A DNA stretch of 64,000 bases from Devosia rhizoryzae (GCF_016698665.1 NZ_CP068046.1:3451001-3515000); one strand, 5' to 3'; positions 1-8,135 are shown, counted from the stretch's first letter. The notes: generated by a model from the letters alone, not told the origin. Numbers and translations: made by a program.

Positions 1-188
1 CACTTTATGCCGACAACACTTTTGCCGCTTTCGATCGGCTGAAGCGCGAAGCGGTGGCGGTGGGCCTGCCGGCGACATTGCTGCTCGATGCCGACGGATG
101 CGAGCTGGCGGTCCTGCAGGGACCGGCGGAGTGGCACAGCCCGGATGGCGAGGCTGTGGTCAAGGCGCTGATGGGGTTGCGGGGCTAA
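1..188 (+). CDS. TlpA-like thiol:disulfide oxidoreductase, C-terminal fragment
   Basis: Only the last 61 codons are in the window; the reading frame begins at base 3 and the 5' part lies outside. The fragment contains GLPATLLLDADG, which matches the cis-proline loop and following strand of TlpA/thioredoxin-fold proteins, then a helix with EWHSPDGEAVVKAL as in TlpA C-termini. Family role: a membrane-anchored periplasmic reductant of cysteine pairs, for example in cytochrome maturation. The catalytic CxxC would be upstream and cannot be seen. Function is inferred from the tail alone. Confidence 0.65.
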   Translation, partial: LYADNTFAAFDRLKREAVAVGLPATLLLDADGCELAVLQGPAEWHSPDGEAVVKALMGLRG

Positions 189-312
189 ACCACCCCTCAT
201 CCGGCGCTGCGCGCCACCTTCTCCCGCAAGGGGAGAAGGAAAACGAGATGGTGCCTCATCAGCCTTCTCCCCCTGCGGGAGAAGGTGCCCGAAGGGCGGA
301 TGAGGGGGTATC
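189..312. repeat. Palindromic intergenic repeat (family 1)
   Basis: Two arms in inverted orientation flank a short spacer: CCCCTCATCCGGCGCTGCGC plus CACCTTCTCCCGC on the left, CCTTCTCCCCCTGCGGGAG plus GGCGGATGAGGGGG on the right. Each arm carries its own small inner hairpin (CTTCTCCC/GGGAGAAGG). This layout is typical of the dispersed palindromic elements of rhizobial genomes. It fills the space between two convergent genes. Confidence 0.8.
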
Positions 313-495
313 TCAGGCCTGCTTGTCGACCTTGAGGCCCTGGCCCGGCGGTGGGGCGCTGGGGGTGGAGCCCATCAGCATGGTGATGAGGTTCATCTCC
401 ATTTCGTGGCTCTTTTTGGCGACGGCAATCTGGACCGATTGCTGCGTCTGGGCAGCGCGGGCGGTCAGGAGATTGCTGGCGAGGTCGGTGTTCAT
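313..495 (-). CDS. YjfB-like putative motility protein
   Basis: A 60-residue protein that opens MNTDLASNLLTARAAQTQQS and has a repeated Met-rich middle (HEMEMNLITMLMGS) and a Pro-rich tail. This pattern resembles the small YjfB family annotated as putative motility protein in flagellated bacteria; its biochemical role is not known. No signal peptide or membrane segment is visible. No flagellar genes are nearby, so context gives no support. Identification rests on the N-terminal pattern and length. Confidence 0.6.
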   Translation of the reverse strand: MNTDLASNLLTARAAQTQQSVQIAVAKKSHEMEMNLITMLMGSTPSAPPPGQGLKVDKQA

Positions 496-529
496 CGCCT
501 GATCCTATGCCGTTGGCGTTAAGATCTCG

Positions 530-1213
530 TCAGCGCCCGCCCCAGAGCACGACGCCTTTTCGCCGCAGCAGCGGCGCCAGCACCACGCCCGCCGCAAAGC
601 CGCCGATATGGGCCCACCAGGCCACAGGCTCATCGGAGCCGACCAGAACATAGAAAAACTGGCTGGCGATCCAGAAGCCCAGCATCCAGAAAGCAGGAAC
701 CGGCAGCGGGATCAGCCAGACAATGCGCGCGAGAACAAAGACGCGGGCATGGGGATAAAGCAGCACGTAAGCGCCCATGATGCCGGCCACGGCACCGGAG
801 GCGCCGATCAACGGGCCATTGCCATTGATGTTTAAAAGAAGATGCGCGAGCGCGGCCAGCACCGCGCAGGCAATGTAGAAAAAGAGGTATTTGGCGTGGC
901 CCAGCGCGTCCTCGATATTGTCGCCGAAGACCCAGAGAAACAGCATGTTGGTGAGGAGGTGCAGCCAGTCGGCATGCAAGAAGGCGTAGGTGACGAGGTT
1001 CGCCCAATCCGGCAGCCACGGCACCGGCTGGGGATAAAGGTCGCGCACGACGATCGGGATCATGCCGAAGTTGATCGCCGCTGCCTCAAAGGCGGCGGGC
1101 GGTAGCGTCGACTGGATCAGGAAGATCAGAACCGTGAGCGCAATCAGCCCATAATTGACGAAGGGCAGGCGCACATGGCGGATCGGATTGCTGTCGTGGA
1201 GGGGCAGAAACAG
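530..1213 (-). CDS. Rhomboid family intramembrane serine protease (CTG start proposed)
   Basis: Polytopic inner-membrane protease that cuts transmembrane substrates. Hallmarks (numbered from the proposed start): HADWLHLLTN near residues 83-92, the nucleophile loop GASGA with Ser139, and catalytic His202 in AHIGGF in a later membrane helix. The nearest canonical start is GTG at 1174, but homologs usually begin M-F-x-P-L-x-D-x-N-P-I-R-H and this sequence is encoded upstream as LFLPLHDSNPIRH beginning with CTG at 1213, 6-7 nt after AAGGAG. I therefore extend to 227 residues. It lies 26 nt downstream of the PduO-type gene and is probably co-transcribed. Function is clear; the start is the uncertain part. 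Confidence 0.85.
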   Translation of the reverse strand: MFLPLHDSNPIRHVRLPFVNYGLIALTVLIFLIQSTLPPAAFEAAAINFGMIPIVVRDLYPQPVPWLPDWANLVTYAFLHADWLHLLTNMLFLWVFGDNIEDALGHAKYLFFYIACAVLAALAHLLLNINGNGPLIGASGAVAGIMGAYVLLYPHARVFVLARIVWLIPLPVPAFWMLGFWIASQFFYVLVGSDEPVAWWAHIGGFAAGVVLAPLLRRKGVVLWGGR

Positions 1214-1239
1214 GGCAAACTCCTTCAGGGGAAGGAAGC

Positions 1240-1830
1240 TCAGCCCTTCTTGTCCACGTCACCATAATTGCCCGGCACCCACAAGACATCGGCAGCGCCA
1301 TTGTTGTTGGCAACCCGCGACAGAACGAACAGCAGGTCCGAGAGGCGGTTGAGGTATTTTATCGTTTCCCGATTGGTGTCGGGCTCGGCTTCGACCAAAG
1401 CGGAGACGAGCCGCTCGGCGCGCCGGGTCACGGTGCGGGCGATATGAAGGCTTGCGGCCAGCGCCGAACCGCCGGGCAAAACGAAGCTGGTGAGCGGGGT
1501 AAGATCGGCATTGAAGCGGTCGATCGTGGTTTCGAGCCATGCCGTCTGCACCGGACGGACGCGAAGGCTGGGATATGGGGCGGCCGGATCGTCGGTGCCG
1601 GGCGTTGCGAGGTCGGAGCCGACGTCGAAGAGGTCGTTCTGCACGCGGGCCAGTACCGCGTCGATTGGGGCGCTGGCATGGAGCCGGGCCTGGCCAAGCG
1701 TGGCATTGGCTTCATCCACCGTGCCATAGGCCTCGATGCGCAAGTCATGCTTTAGCCGCCGTGGACCGCGCACCAGGCCCGTCGTGCCGTCATCGCCGGT
1801 CTTGGTATAGATGACGTTGAGCTTGACCAT
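1240..1830 (-). CDS. Cob(I)yrinic acid a,c-diamide adenosyltransferase, PduO type
   Basis: A 196-residue enzyme that transfers the 5'-deoxyadenosyl group of ATP to cob(I)alamin, giving the coenzyme B12 form. Family signatures: YTKTGDDGTTGL near the N-terminus (ATP-binding loop), EAYGTVDEANA, the RRAERLV helix, and YLNRLSDLLFVLSRVANN near the C-terminus. Length is normal for PduO-type ATRs, which are unrelated to CobA and EutT types. It follows a small two-helix membrane protein by 12 nt and precedes the rhomboid gene. The window also holds cobS and cobT, consistent with B12 biosynthesis or use. Confidence 0.93.
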   Translation of the reverse strand: MVKLNVIYTKTGDDGTTGLVRGPRRLKHDLRIEAYGTVDEANATLGQARLHASAPIDAVLARVQNDLFDVGSDLATPGTDDPAAPYPSLRVRPVQTAWLETTIDRFNADLTPLTSFVLPGGSALAASLHIARTVTRRAERLVSALVEAEPDTNRETIKYLNRLSDLLFVLSRVANNNGAADVLWVPGNYGDVDKKG

Positions 1831-1842
1831 GAAAAGTAGCTC

Positions 1843-2043
1843 TTAGCCGCCGCGGCCGCCGAAGAAGAACAGTGCGCCCAGCAGCAACACAAGGGCTACG
1901 GCCTGGCCGATGACGCGCAGGCGCATCAGGCGCTGGCTGGTATTGCCGGGACCGCCCTTGAGCATGTTCCAAAGGCCCATGCCGAGAACGATGACGACGA
2001 AAAGCAGCGCGAGCGCAATGGCGATATTGAGGAGCGTTTCCAT
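1843..2043 (-). CDS. Small twin-transmembrane protein (HIG1-like)
   Basis: A 66-residue protein with two hydrophobic helices (about residues 5-24 and 45-61) linked by a short basic loop containing NTSQRLMRLRV. The loop arrangement, with two Arg residues ahead of helix two, resembles the HIG1/twin transmembrane proteins that often sit beside the adenosyltransferase gene in Hyphomicrobiales. Function in bacteria is not established; mitochondrial HIG1 proteins associate with respiratory complexes. It ends with a Gly-Arg-rich tail. Probably in one transcript with the downstream genes, 12 nt away. Confidence 0.65.
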   Translation of the reverse strand: METLLNIAIALALLFVVIVLGMGLWNMLKGGPGNTSQRLMRLRVIGQAVALVLLLGALFFFGGRGG

Positions 2044-2049
2044 CTTTGC

Positions 2050-2964
2050 CTAAGGGTTGGAGAGAGGAGCAGGTGCTTCATTGATATAGGCAAGGAGGCC
2101 GCTCGCCACTGCGTCATAGATGGCACGAATTCGGTGCGAGGTGAACAATTCCCTGTGTGTAGTGAGCCAGATCGGCATGGGCGGGATGTGCAGATCGATC
2201 GGGATCACGACGAGGCCCGGGGTTTGCCGTGCCAGCGTCTCCTGCCCGAAGCCGATGCCGAGCCCGGCGCGGATCAGCTCCCACAGATGGGCCTGGTCAT
2301 CGGAGCGGATGACGAAGTTCTCCCGCTTGAGCTCGAAGCCGAGCCTGCGCGCATGAAGGATGATGGCGTCGGAGCGATCGAAGCCGAGGAGGTCATGTTC
2401 CCAGAGGTCGGCGATTTCCTTGGGCATGCCGCGGCGGGCGAGATAATCTTCATGCGCGACGGGGACGAGGGGGATGTCGCCGAGGTGCCGCGTCACCAGT
2501 TCCAGCTGCGTCGGGCGGAACATGCGCACGGCAATGTCGGCCTCCCGCATCAGGAGGTTTTCAGCGGAATCGGAGGGCACGACCTCAATGCCGATGCGAG
2601 GATGGGCCGTGCGGATGGCGCCCAGAATTTTGGGCAGGACATAGTTGGAGATCATGAAGCTTGCGGTGATACGCACCGTGCCGCCGGTATCATCCTGCGC
2701 GCCTTCGGCAAGGATTGCCGCCTCGGCCAATGAGTTTTGCGCGCGTTGCACCGGCTCATAAAGGCGAAGCGCCGTTCCGTTGGGTTTAAGCCCGTTTAGT
2801 GTCCGCTCGAAAAGGGGAATGCCCAGGTTTGCTTCCAGCGTTTCGATGTGCCGGCCGATCGTGGGCTGGCTCATGCTGAGATGTCGCGCGGCGGCCGAGA
2901 GCGAGCCCCCAGAGATCACGGCAGCAAAGCTGCGCCATAGCGCCCAGTCTGGTTCTCTATTCAT
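2050..2964 (-). CDS. LysR family transcriptional regulator
   Basis: A 304-residue regulator. The N-terminal winged helix-turn-helix spans about residues 8-66 (GGSLSAAARHLSMSQPTIGR), followed by a linker helix and a periplasmic-binding-like effector domain ending before residue 295. It is transcribed divergently from the NAD-dependent epimerase-like gene at 3054, with 89 nt between them, so that neighbour is the likely target and the LysR probably represses its own gene. A loose inverted pair TGAATG/CATTCA (2968-2973, 3000-3005) lies in the gap. The effector is unknown. Confidence 0.9.
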   Translation of the reverse strand: MNREPDWALWRSFAAVISGGSLSAAARHLSMSQPTIGRHIETLEANLGIPLFERTLNGLKPNGTALRLYEPVQRAQNSLAEAAILAEGAQDDTGGTVRITASFMISNYVLPKILGAIRTAHPRIGIEVVPSDSAENLLMREADIAVRMFRPTQLELVTRHLGDIPLVPVAHEDYLARRGMPKEIADLWEHDLLGFDRSDAIILHARRLGFELKRENFVIRSDDQAHLWELIRAGLGIGFGQETLARQTPGLVVIPIDLHIPPMPIWLTTHRELFTSHRIRAIYDAVASGLLAYINEAPAPLSNP

Positions 2965-3053
2965 GATTGAATGCTCGACCCACGCTTCTGGCTAATCGCC
3001 ATTCATTCTTGTAGCGACCATCTTGGGCTCCAGCAACACAAAGGAGCTTTGAG

Positions 3054-4007
3054 ATGAGCAAGGGTAAAGTCACCGTCCTCGGCAGCAATGGCCATATCGG
3101 CAACACCGTGATGTGGGCCTTTCGCGATGCCGGCTGGGACGTCACCGGGCTCGGCCGGGTCAACCGCAAGCCGGTCCCGAACACGCGCTTCGTCAAGGGG
3201 GATGCCGACGACATCGCGGTGGTGAAGGCTGCGATCGCGGAAGCCGACGTCGTCGTCAATGCGCTCCATCTTCCCTATGACAAGTGGGGCAATAGTGCTG
3301 CCGAAGCGCAGCTTCAGGTCGTGCTCAATGCCCTAGAGGAAAGCGGCAAGACGCTGATGTTTCCCGGCACGATCTACAATTATCGCGCCTCTGACCGCCG
3401 GCTGACGCCAGACCTGCGGCAAAGCGGAGAAAAGGCGCGCGGACGCATTCGGGAAAACCTCGAGCGCATGATCCGCGCGGGTGCGGAAGCGGGTCATTAC
3501 AAGGCAATCATCCTGCGTGCCGGGGATTTTTTCGGGCCCGGGCAGCGCGGCGAATGGTTCGAGCAGGCCATGCTGATGGATGCGAGCAAGGGCAAGATTT
3601 ATCATCTCGGTGACTTGGACAAGCGCCATTCCTGGGCCTATTTGCCGGACCTGGGCCGGGTATTCGTGGCGCTGGCGGAGCAGCGGCATGCGCTGGGCAG
3701 GTTCGAGAACTTCCATTTTGCCGGCCATTGGGTCAGCCATGGCGAGATCATGGCCGCGACGGAAGCCGCGCTCGGCCGCGAGCTCAAGGTCACTCCCTTC
3801 CCATGGTGGGGCATCCGCCTCGTCGGCCTCGTTAACCCGATCATGCGTGATCTTCATGAGATGCGCTACATCTGGAGCAACGAGATGGAACTCGTGGATG
3901 AAAGGCTCGATGCATTGCTGGGGCCGAGCTTTGCAACGCCCTATGAGGTGGCGGTGAAGGCGACGGTGAATGAGTTGATGGGGGCGAAGCAGGCGGCGGC
4001 TGCTTGA
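3054..4007 (+). CDS. NAD(P)-binding epimerase/reductase, extended SDR type
   Basis: A 317-residue Rossmann-fold protein. The nucleotide loop is GSNGHIGNTV near residues 9-18 (GxxGxxG variant). A strand-4 region reads VVNALHLPYDKWG, and FPGTIYNYRA occupies the position of the usual catalytic Tyr region. Extended SDRs of this type act on sugars or other carbonyl compounds; the substrate cannot be told from sequence. The start is supported by AAAGGAG eight bases upstream. Divergent pairing with a LysR gene suggests inducible expression. Confidence 0.8.
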   Translation: MSKGKVTVLGSNGHIGNTVMWAFRDAGWDVTGLGRVNRKPVPNTRFVKGDADDIAVVKAAIAEADVVVNALHLPYDKWGNSAAEAQLQVVLNALEESGKTLMFPGTIYNYRASDRRLTPDLRQSGEKARGRIRENLERMIRAGAEAGHYKAIILRAGDFFGPGQRGEWFEQAMLMDASKGKIYHLGDLDKRHSWAYLPDLGRVFVALAEQRHALGRFENFHFAGHWVSHGEIMAATEAALGRELKVTPFPWWGIRLVGLVNPIMRDLHEMRYIWSNEMELVDERLDALLGPSFATPYEVAVKATVNELMGAKQAAAA

Positions 4008-4011
4008 CCGA

Positions 4012-4115
4012 GTGCCCCCACCCCGCCTCCCCCGTAAGGCGGGGGAGGAGCACCATCTCGCCAAGTCTGCGATCGGACTCCTCCCCCTTCTTAAGGGGGA
4101 GGCTGGGTGGGGGTG
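4012..4115. repeat. Palindromic repeat (family 2, complete copy)
   Basis: The arms are CCCCCACCCCGCCTCCCCCG...GGCGGGGGAGGAG and CTCCTCCCCC...GGGGGAGGCTGGGTGGGGG, each with an inner hairpin. It occupies the gap between convergent genes and touches the gluQRS stop codon. A shortened relative with only the left arm lies at 25193-25247. Confidence 0.8.
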
Positions 4116-4961
4116 CTAAAACTTCACCGCCCGCCTCACATCCTCAGCCGTCCACCCCTCCGCCCGCAAATCTCTTAAGCTTTGCGAGCCCTTCGACTTG
4201 CTGAGCTTTTCTCCATCATCCCCCAGCAGCAGCCGGTGGAAGAAGTAGATCGGCGACTGCAAGCCAAGGAGCATCTGCAACAGGACATGAATGTCGGTCG
4301 CGGCCTCAAGATCGCGACCGCGCGTTACATGCGTGATGCCCTGCGCCGCATCGTCCACCACGACGCTGAGGTGATAGCTCGTCGGCACGTCCTTGCGCTG
4401 CAGCACGACGTCGCCCCAGCGCTCGGGCCGGGCATATCGGACTTGCGGTCGGTCAAGCACTGTGGGGCCGACCACGGTGAAGGTCAGCATGCCGACGCGG
4501 TTCAATGCCTTCTCGATATCGAGCCGGAACTGAACCGGATCGCCGCGTTCAAGCCGCTCGATACGCGCGGCGTTGGAGAGATGGCGGCAGGTGCCGGGGT
4601 AAAGCGGGGCGCCGTCGGGATCGGTACCAACGGAGGCTTCGGCGATCTCGGTCCGGCTGCAGAAGCAGGGATAAAGCAGGTCCATGTCGCGCAGCCGGTT
4701 GGCGGCGTCGGCATAAAGTTCGAAGCGTTCGGACTGGATCAGGACCGGCTCGGGCCAGTCGAGATCGAGCCAATGGAGATCATCGAGAATCGCTTCGGTA
4801 AATTCGGGTTTACAGCGGTTGAGGTCGATGTTTTCGATGCGCAGATGGGCAGTGCCGTCCAGTTTTTTTGCCGCGTCCCAGGTCACTAACGCCGACAGAG
4901 CGTGCCCGAGGTGAAGACATCCATTGGGGCTTGGAGCGAAGCGAAGCTGGGGTTTGGCCAT
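4116..4961 (-). CDS. gluQ: Glutamyl-Q tRNA(Asp) synthetase
   Basis: A 281-residue GluRS-like enzyme without the anticodon-binding domain, which activates glutamate and attaches it to queuosine-34 of tRNA(Asp). Class I signatures: PSPNGCLHLGHA near residues 10-21 (HIGH motif) and KLSKSKGS near 253-260 (KMSKS motif). A zinc site is suggested by CFCSRTEI and the later YPGTC. The length is about 280, as expected for GluQRS and far below the roughly 470 of GluRS. The window also has a queuosine-precursor transporter at 30710-31345. Confidence 0.93.
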   Translation of the reverse strand: MAKPQLRFAPSPNGCLHLGHALSALVTWDAAKKLDGTAHLRIENIDLNRCKPEFTEAILDDLHWLDLDWPEPVLIQSERFELYADAANRLRDMDLLYPCFCSRTEIAEASVGTDPDGAPLYPGTCRHLSNAARIERLERGDPVQFRLDIEKALNRVGMLTFTVVGPTVLDRPQVRYARPERWGDVVLQRKDVPTSYHLSVVVDDAAQGITHVTRGRDLEAATDIHVLLQMLLGLQSPIYFFHRLLLGDDGEKLSKSKGSQSLRDLRAEGWTAEDVRRAVKF

Positions 4962-4982
4962 GAGCCATTATAGGAATTCCGA

Positions 4983-5645
4983 GTGACTGTGACGAGTGAA
5001 ACCATGCCCCGCATCGATACGCTCGAGGGTGTTGCCTGGCATTTGGATGCCCTCGTGAGCATGGTGCCGCGCCTCGCGCCGATGCGCGACGCCGTTGGCG
5101 TGGTCATGCCACGGGTTAACCCGAAACAGTTTGCCGGCATGGCCAAGGTAATTTCCGGGCAGCAGATTTCCGTGCAGAGCGCGGCGGCAATCTGGGGCAG
5201 GTTCTCGCTGCTACCCGGCGCGCTCGAGCCCGAGACCTATCTGCTGCTCGATGAAGAAACCGTGCGGGCAGCCGGGTTCTCGCGCAGCAAGTATCTTACC
5301 TTGCGCGCGATGTCCGAGGCGGTGGTCGCCGGAGAGCTCGACTTCGATGAAGTCGACAACTTGCCCGGCGATGAAGCCATCAGGCGGCTCGTGGCCCTGC
5401 GCGGCATCGGGCCCTGGACGGCAGAGGTATACCTCTTGTTCTGCGCCGCCCATCCCGACATTTTCCCCGCTGGCGACCTGGCTTTGCTCAAAGCGGCTCA
5501 TCACGGTCTCGGGCTTGACGCTCGCCCGACCATCAAGGAAATGATCGTCATTGCCCATGACTGGTCGCCGCACCGCTCGGTCGCGGCGCTCTTGTTCTGG
5601 CGTTATTTCGCTGCTCTCAAGAACCGAGAATCGAGCCTTCTATGA
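4983..5645 (+). CDS. DNA-3-methyladenine glycosylase II family protein (AlkA-like)
   Basis: A 220-residue HhH-GPD base-excision glycosylase that removes alkylated purines. The helix-hairpin-helix reads LVALRGIGPWTAEVYLL (about residues 137-153), followed by the catalytic Asp in FPAGDLAL about 14 residues later. VISGQQISVQSA matches the AlkA family. Start: GTG at 4983 is used here; ATG at 5004 is an alternative and loses only 7 residues. Its stop overlaps the ATG of the next gene (ATGA at 5642-5645), so the two are translationally coupled. Confidence 0.9.
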   Translation: MTVTSETMPRIDTLEGVAWHLDALVSMVPRLAPMRDAVGVVMPRVNPKQFAGMAKVISGQQISVQSAAAIWGRFSLLPGALEPETYLLLDEETVRAAGFSRSKYLTLRAMSEAVVAGELDFDEVDNLPGDEAIRRLVALRGIGPWTAEVYLLFCAAHPDIFPAGDLALLKAAHHGLGLDARPTIKEMIVIAHDWSPHRSVAALLFWRYFAALKNRESSLL

Positions 5646-6307
5646 TCAAGCTCTCCGGCCCCATGCTTGCGCCGATCAATGGCGGTGCGCCCGACAGCGC
5701 CGTGGTGCTGCTGCATGGCTATGGCAGCGACGGCAACGACCTCATTGCCATGGCGCCGCACTTCCAGCACCTCTTGCCGGGTGCGCTGTTCGTCTCGCCG
5801 CATGCGCCTCATCCGGCATCGATGACCGGCTTCGGCCATCAATGGTTTCCGATCAGCCTTGAGGAAGGGCGGCTGGCCCAGCGGCAGCTCGGCGTTGCAA
5901 CCGCGCGCCCGGTGCTGGTCGATTTCCTCCACGACCTCTGGGAGCAGACCAGCGTATCGCCGAACCGCACCATCCTGGCCGGCTTCAGCCAGGGCGCGAT
6001 GATGGCGCTGCATGTCGGCTTGTCGCTGCCCAAGGAAGAAACCCTCATGGGTGTGATCGGCATCTCGGGCGCATTTCTGCCGCCGGACAATTTCGGCGAT
6101 CCGTCCCTGGCTCGTCCCCCGGTCTGTCTTGTGCATGGCGACCGGGACGACGTTGTCTCACCCGAGCACAGCGCAAATGCTAACAGTCTGCTAACCAAGT
6201 CCTTCCCAGTGCTACGATATCACGTAAGCCGGGGGACTGGGCACGGCGTTTCGCCGGATGGAATCGCCTTCATTGCCAAGTTTATTGAAGAGATCACGAA
6301 CAAATAA
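5642..6307 (+). CDS. Carboxylesterase/phospholipase family alpha/beta hydrolase
   Basis: A 221-residue cytosolic alpha/beta hydrolase of the dienelactone hydrolase/YpfH-like group. The nucleophile elbow is GFSQGAMM (Ser at about 120); VVLLHGYGSDGND near the N-terminus forms the oxyanion region; the acid is likely in VHGDRDDVVSPEH and the histidine in GTGHGVS. It acts on short-chain or lysophospholipid esters in known relatives; the substrate here is unknown. The first codon overlaps the stop of the glycosylase gene. Confidence 0.88.
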   Translation: MIKLSGPMLAPINGGAPDSAVVLLHGYGSDGNDLIAMAPHFQHLLPGALFVSPHAPHPASMTGFGHQWFPISLEEGRLAQRQLGVATARPVLVDFLHDLWEQTSVSPNRTILAGFSQGAMMALHVGLSLPKEETLMGVIGISGAFLPPDNFGDPSLARPPVCLVHGDRDDVVSPEHSANANSLLTKSFPVLRYHVSRGTGHGVSPDGIAFIAKFIEEITNK

Positions 6308-6394
6308 GCCTCGCTGCTGCTTCACACGCCCGACACAAAGGGCTTAGTATAAGGGGGCTATGGACTTACGCGATTCCCGTTTCGGGAGCCTCAA

Positions 6395-6952
6395 GTGACT
6401 ATCCATGTGTCGCCTGAGACCTGTCCCGCTCTTGTATTGAACGCCGATTACCGGCCGCTCAGCTATTATCCATTGTCCTTATGGTCTTGGCAGGACGCGA
6501 TAAAAGCGGTGTGCCTTGATCGGGTGAACATCGTTTCCGAATACGAAACGAAAATCCATTCGCCCAGCTTCGAGATGCGGCTGCCCAGCGTCGTTTCTCT
6601 TAAGGACTATGTCAAACCGGCACGGCATCCCGCCTTCACGCGCTTTAATGTTTTCCTGCGCGACCGTTTCCAGTGCCAATATTGCGGTTCGCCGCACGAT
6701 TTGACCTTCGATCACGTCATTCCGCGCTCGAAGGGCGGTCTCACCACCTGGGAAAACGTCGTTGCCGCCTGCGCGCCGTGTAATCTGCGCAAGGCCAATC
6801 GCTTGCCCAGCGAAATCAAGATGTTCCCGCATCAGGCGCCTTACGCGCCGACCGTGCACGACCTCCACAACAATGGCCGCGCCTTCCCGCCCAACCACCT
6901 GCACCAAAGCTGGCTCGACTACCTTTATTGGGACATCGAACTCGAACCGTGA
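6395..6952 (+). CDS. HNH endonuclease family protein
   Basis: A 185-residue protein with a complete HNH domain at about residues 82-135: CQYCG, then FDHVIPRSKGG (the His of the metal site), WENVVAAC and CAPCNLRKANR. The four Cys form a zinc knuckle pair. The N-terminal region (VLNADYRPLSYYPLSLW) is highly conserved in alphaproteobacterial members, which are chromosomal and single-copy rather than phage-borne. The biological role is not established. Start is GTG at 6395; no better in-frame codon precedes it. Confidence 0.9.
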   Translation: MTIHVSPETCPALVLNADYRPLSYYPLSLWSWQDAIKAVCLDRVNIVSEYETKIHSPSFEMRLPSVVSLKDYVKPARHPAFTRFNVFLRDRFQCQYCGSPHDLTFDHVIPRSKGGLTTWENVVAACAPCNLRKANRLPSEIKMFPHQAPYAPTVHDLHNNGRAFPPNHLHQSWLDYLYWDIELEP

Positions 6953-7003
6953 TCTTGTCTCGTGAATATCCAATAACTATTATTGGGTGAGCAGGAGACG
7001 AAC

Positions 7004-7264
7004 ATGGCTATTAGTGCAGATCTTGGTGAGGCCTTGGAGAAGGTGGTCACCGACCTTGTCGAGAACGGACGCTACAACTCGAAAAGCGAGGTGTTGCGCG
7101 AAGGTGTTAGGCTTGTGCAGGAGCGGGAAGCGCGGCTGCGGGAGCTTGAAAAAAAGATCGCTGCAGGCCAGGCAGATGTCGATGCTGGACGCGTAAAGCC
7201 TTTAGAGGAAGTATTTGACCGGCTGATGGCCAAATACGACGCTATGGCGAAAGCTAGCAGTTGA
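7004..7264 (+). CDS. parD: Type II antitoxin, ParD family
   Basis: An 86-residue antitoxin with an N-terminal ribbon-helix-helix (ISADLGEALEKVVTDLVENG, then YNSKSEVLREGVRLVQERE) that binds its own promoter as a dimer, and a flexible C-terminal part that wraps the toxin. ATG at 7004 was chosen because AGGAG lies seven bases upstream; a TTG at 6983 has no ribosome site. The adjacent AT-rich segment (AATAACTATTATTG, 6971-6984) likely contains the promoter and operator. Its stop overlaps the toxin start by one base. Confidence 0.9.
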   Translation: MAISADLGEALEKVVTDLVENGRYNSKSEVLREGVRLVQEREARLRELEKKIAAGQADVDAGRVKPLEEVFDRLMAKYDAMAKASS

Positions 7265-7554
7265 TGAGGGTGCGATTATCGCTCCTTGCAGAAAGCGACA
7301 TAGAGGCAATCGCCGACTACATCGCTCAGGATAGCCCCAAACGGGCACTGAGTTTTACAAGTGAGCTACGCTCTGCCTGTATGGGGCTTGGCGAAGCGCC
7401 GCTGCGTTTCGCATTGCTGGAAGTTGCACGACACCGAGGCTACCGCCGCCGCATCCACGGCAACTATGTGATTGTTTATTCGGTAGGCGCAGAAGTAACC
7501 ATAGTCCGCGTCGTATCCGCAGCCGCAGACTTGCAGGCAATCTTTAACGCCTAG
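7264..7554 (+). CDS. parE: Type II toxin, ParE/RelE superfamily
   Basis: A 96-residue toxin. It has the ParE pattern: a start with MRVRLSLLAESDIEAIADYI, the middle PLRFALLEVARHRGYRRRIHGNYVIVY and the terminal strand EVTIVRVVSAA. ParE family members poison DNA gyrase; RelE relatives cleave mRNA, and the RHGYRRR/YVIVY pattern favours ParE. It follows its antitoxin with a one-base overlap (TGATG). Its stop codon lies in CTAG, which also encodes the stop of the convergent dsbB gene. It appears intact. Confidence 0.88.
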   Translation: MRVRLSLLAESDIEAIADYIAQDSPKRALSFTSELRSACMGLGEAPLRFALLEVARHRGYRRRIHGNYVIVYSVGAEVTIVRVVSAAADLQAIFNA

Positions 7555-8054
7555 TTGCGCCTGTCGCGGCGGTACTGGAACACAATCGAGGCGATCAGCA
7601 GCACGACGATGGCTAGCGAGATCAATGCGTTGTAGCCGGCGAGCGAGAGCCCCAAGAAGCGGAACTGGACGACGTCGCAGCCGATGACCGGCTTGAGGTC
7701 GTTGAGTGCGTCGAGGCTGAAGTCGGAGCCGAGGCCGGAGCATGCGGTGGGGCCGGGCCAGAAACCCCATTCGACGCCAGCGTGGAAGGCGCCCATATAG
7801 GTGCCCCAGGCGAAAATGGCGAGTACGATCGCCATGCCGATATACCAAACCGGCAAGGGCAGCCTGTTCCAGAGCACGAGGATCAGCGCCAGGAGCGGCA
7901 GGCCCCAATAGTAGGCGAGGCGCTGTTCGAGGCAGAGTTCGCAGGGCACGAGGCCGCCGATATATTGCGATCCCAGCGCACCCAGGATGGCAGCGAGGCC
8001 AAGAAGAAAGGCAAGACCGGCAGCGATCTTGTCGAGCGGGCGGGCAGGGGACAT
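7551..8054 (-). CDS. dsbB: Disulfide bond formation protein B
   Basis: A 167-residue inner-membrane quinone oxidoreductase that reoxidises DsbA. Four hydrophobic helices are visible. The first periplasmic loop carries CELC (CxxC) in GLVPCELCLEQR and the second carries the pair Cys in PTACSGLG and Cys in IGCDVVQ. The Arg in the EQRLAYYW helix matches the quinone-binding region. The gene is monocistronic, flanked by the parDE pair (tail-to-tail overlap of four bases) and a DUF72 gene. Confidence 0.92.
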   Translation of the reverse strand: MSPARPLDKIAAGLAFLLGLAAILGALGSQYIGGLVPCELCLEQRLAYYWGLPLLALILVLWNRLPLPVWYIGMAIVLAIFAWGTYMGAFHAGVEWGFWPGPTACSGLGSDFSLDALNDLKPVIGCDVVQFRFLGLSLAGYNALISLAIVVLLIASIVFQYRRDRRN

Positions 8055-8135
8055 GGCGATGATCTCAGGTGACGCTGCGATGGGAAGGACTTAGCGCCCG
8101 GCTGTGGCAAAAGCCAGATGGCAACAGGCTCGTGA

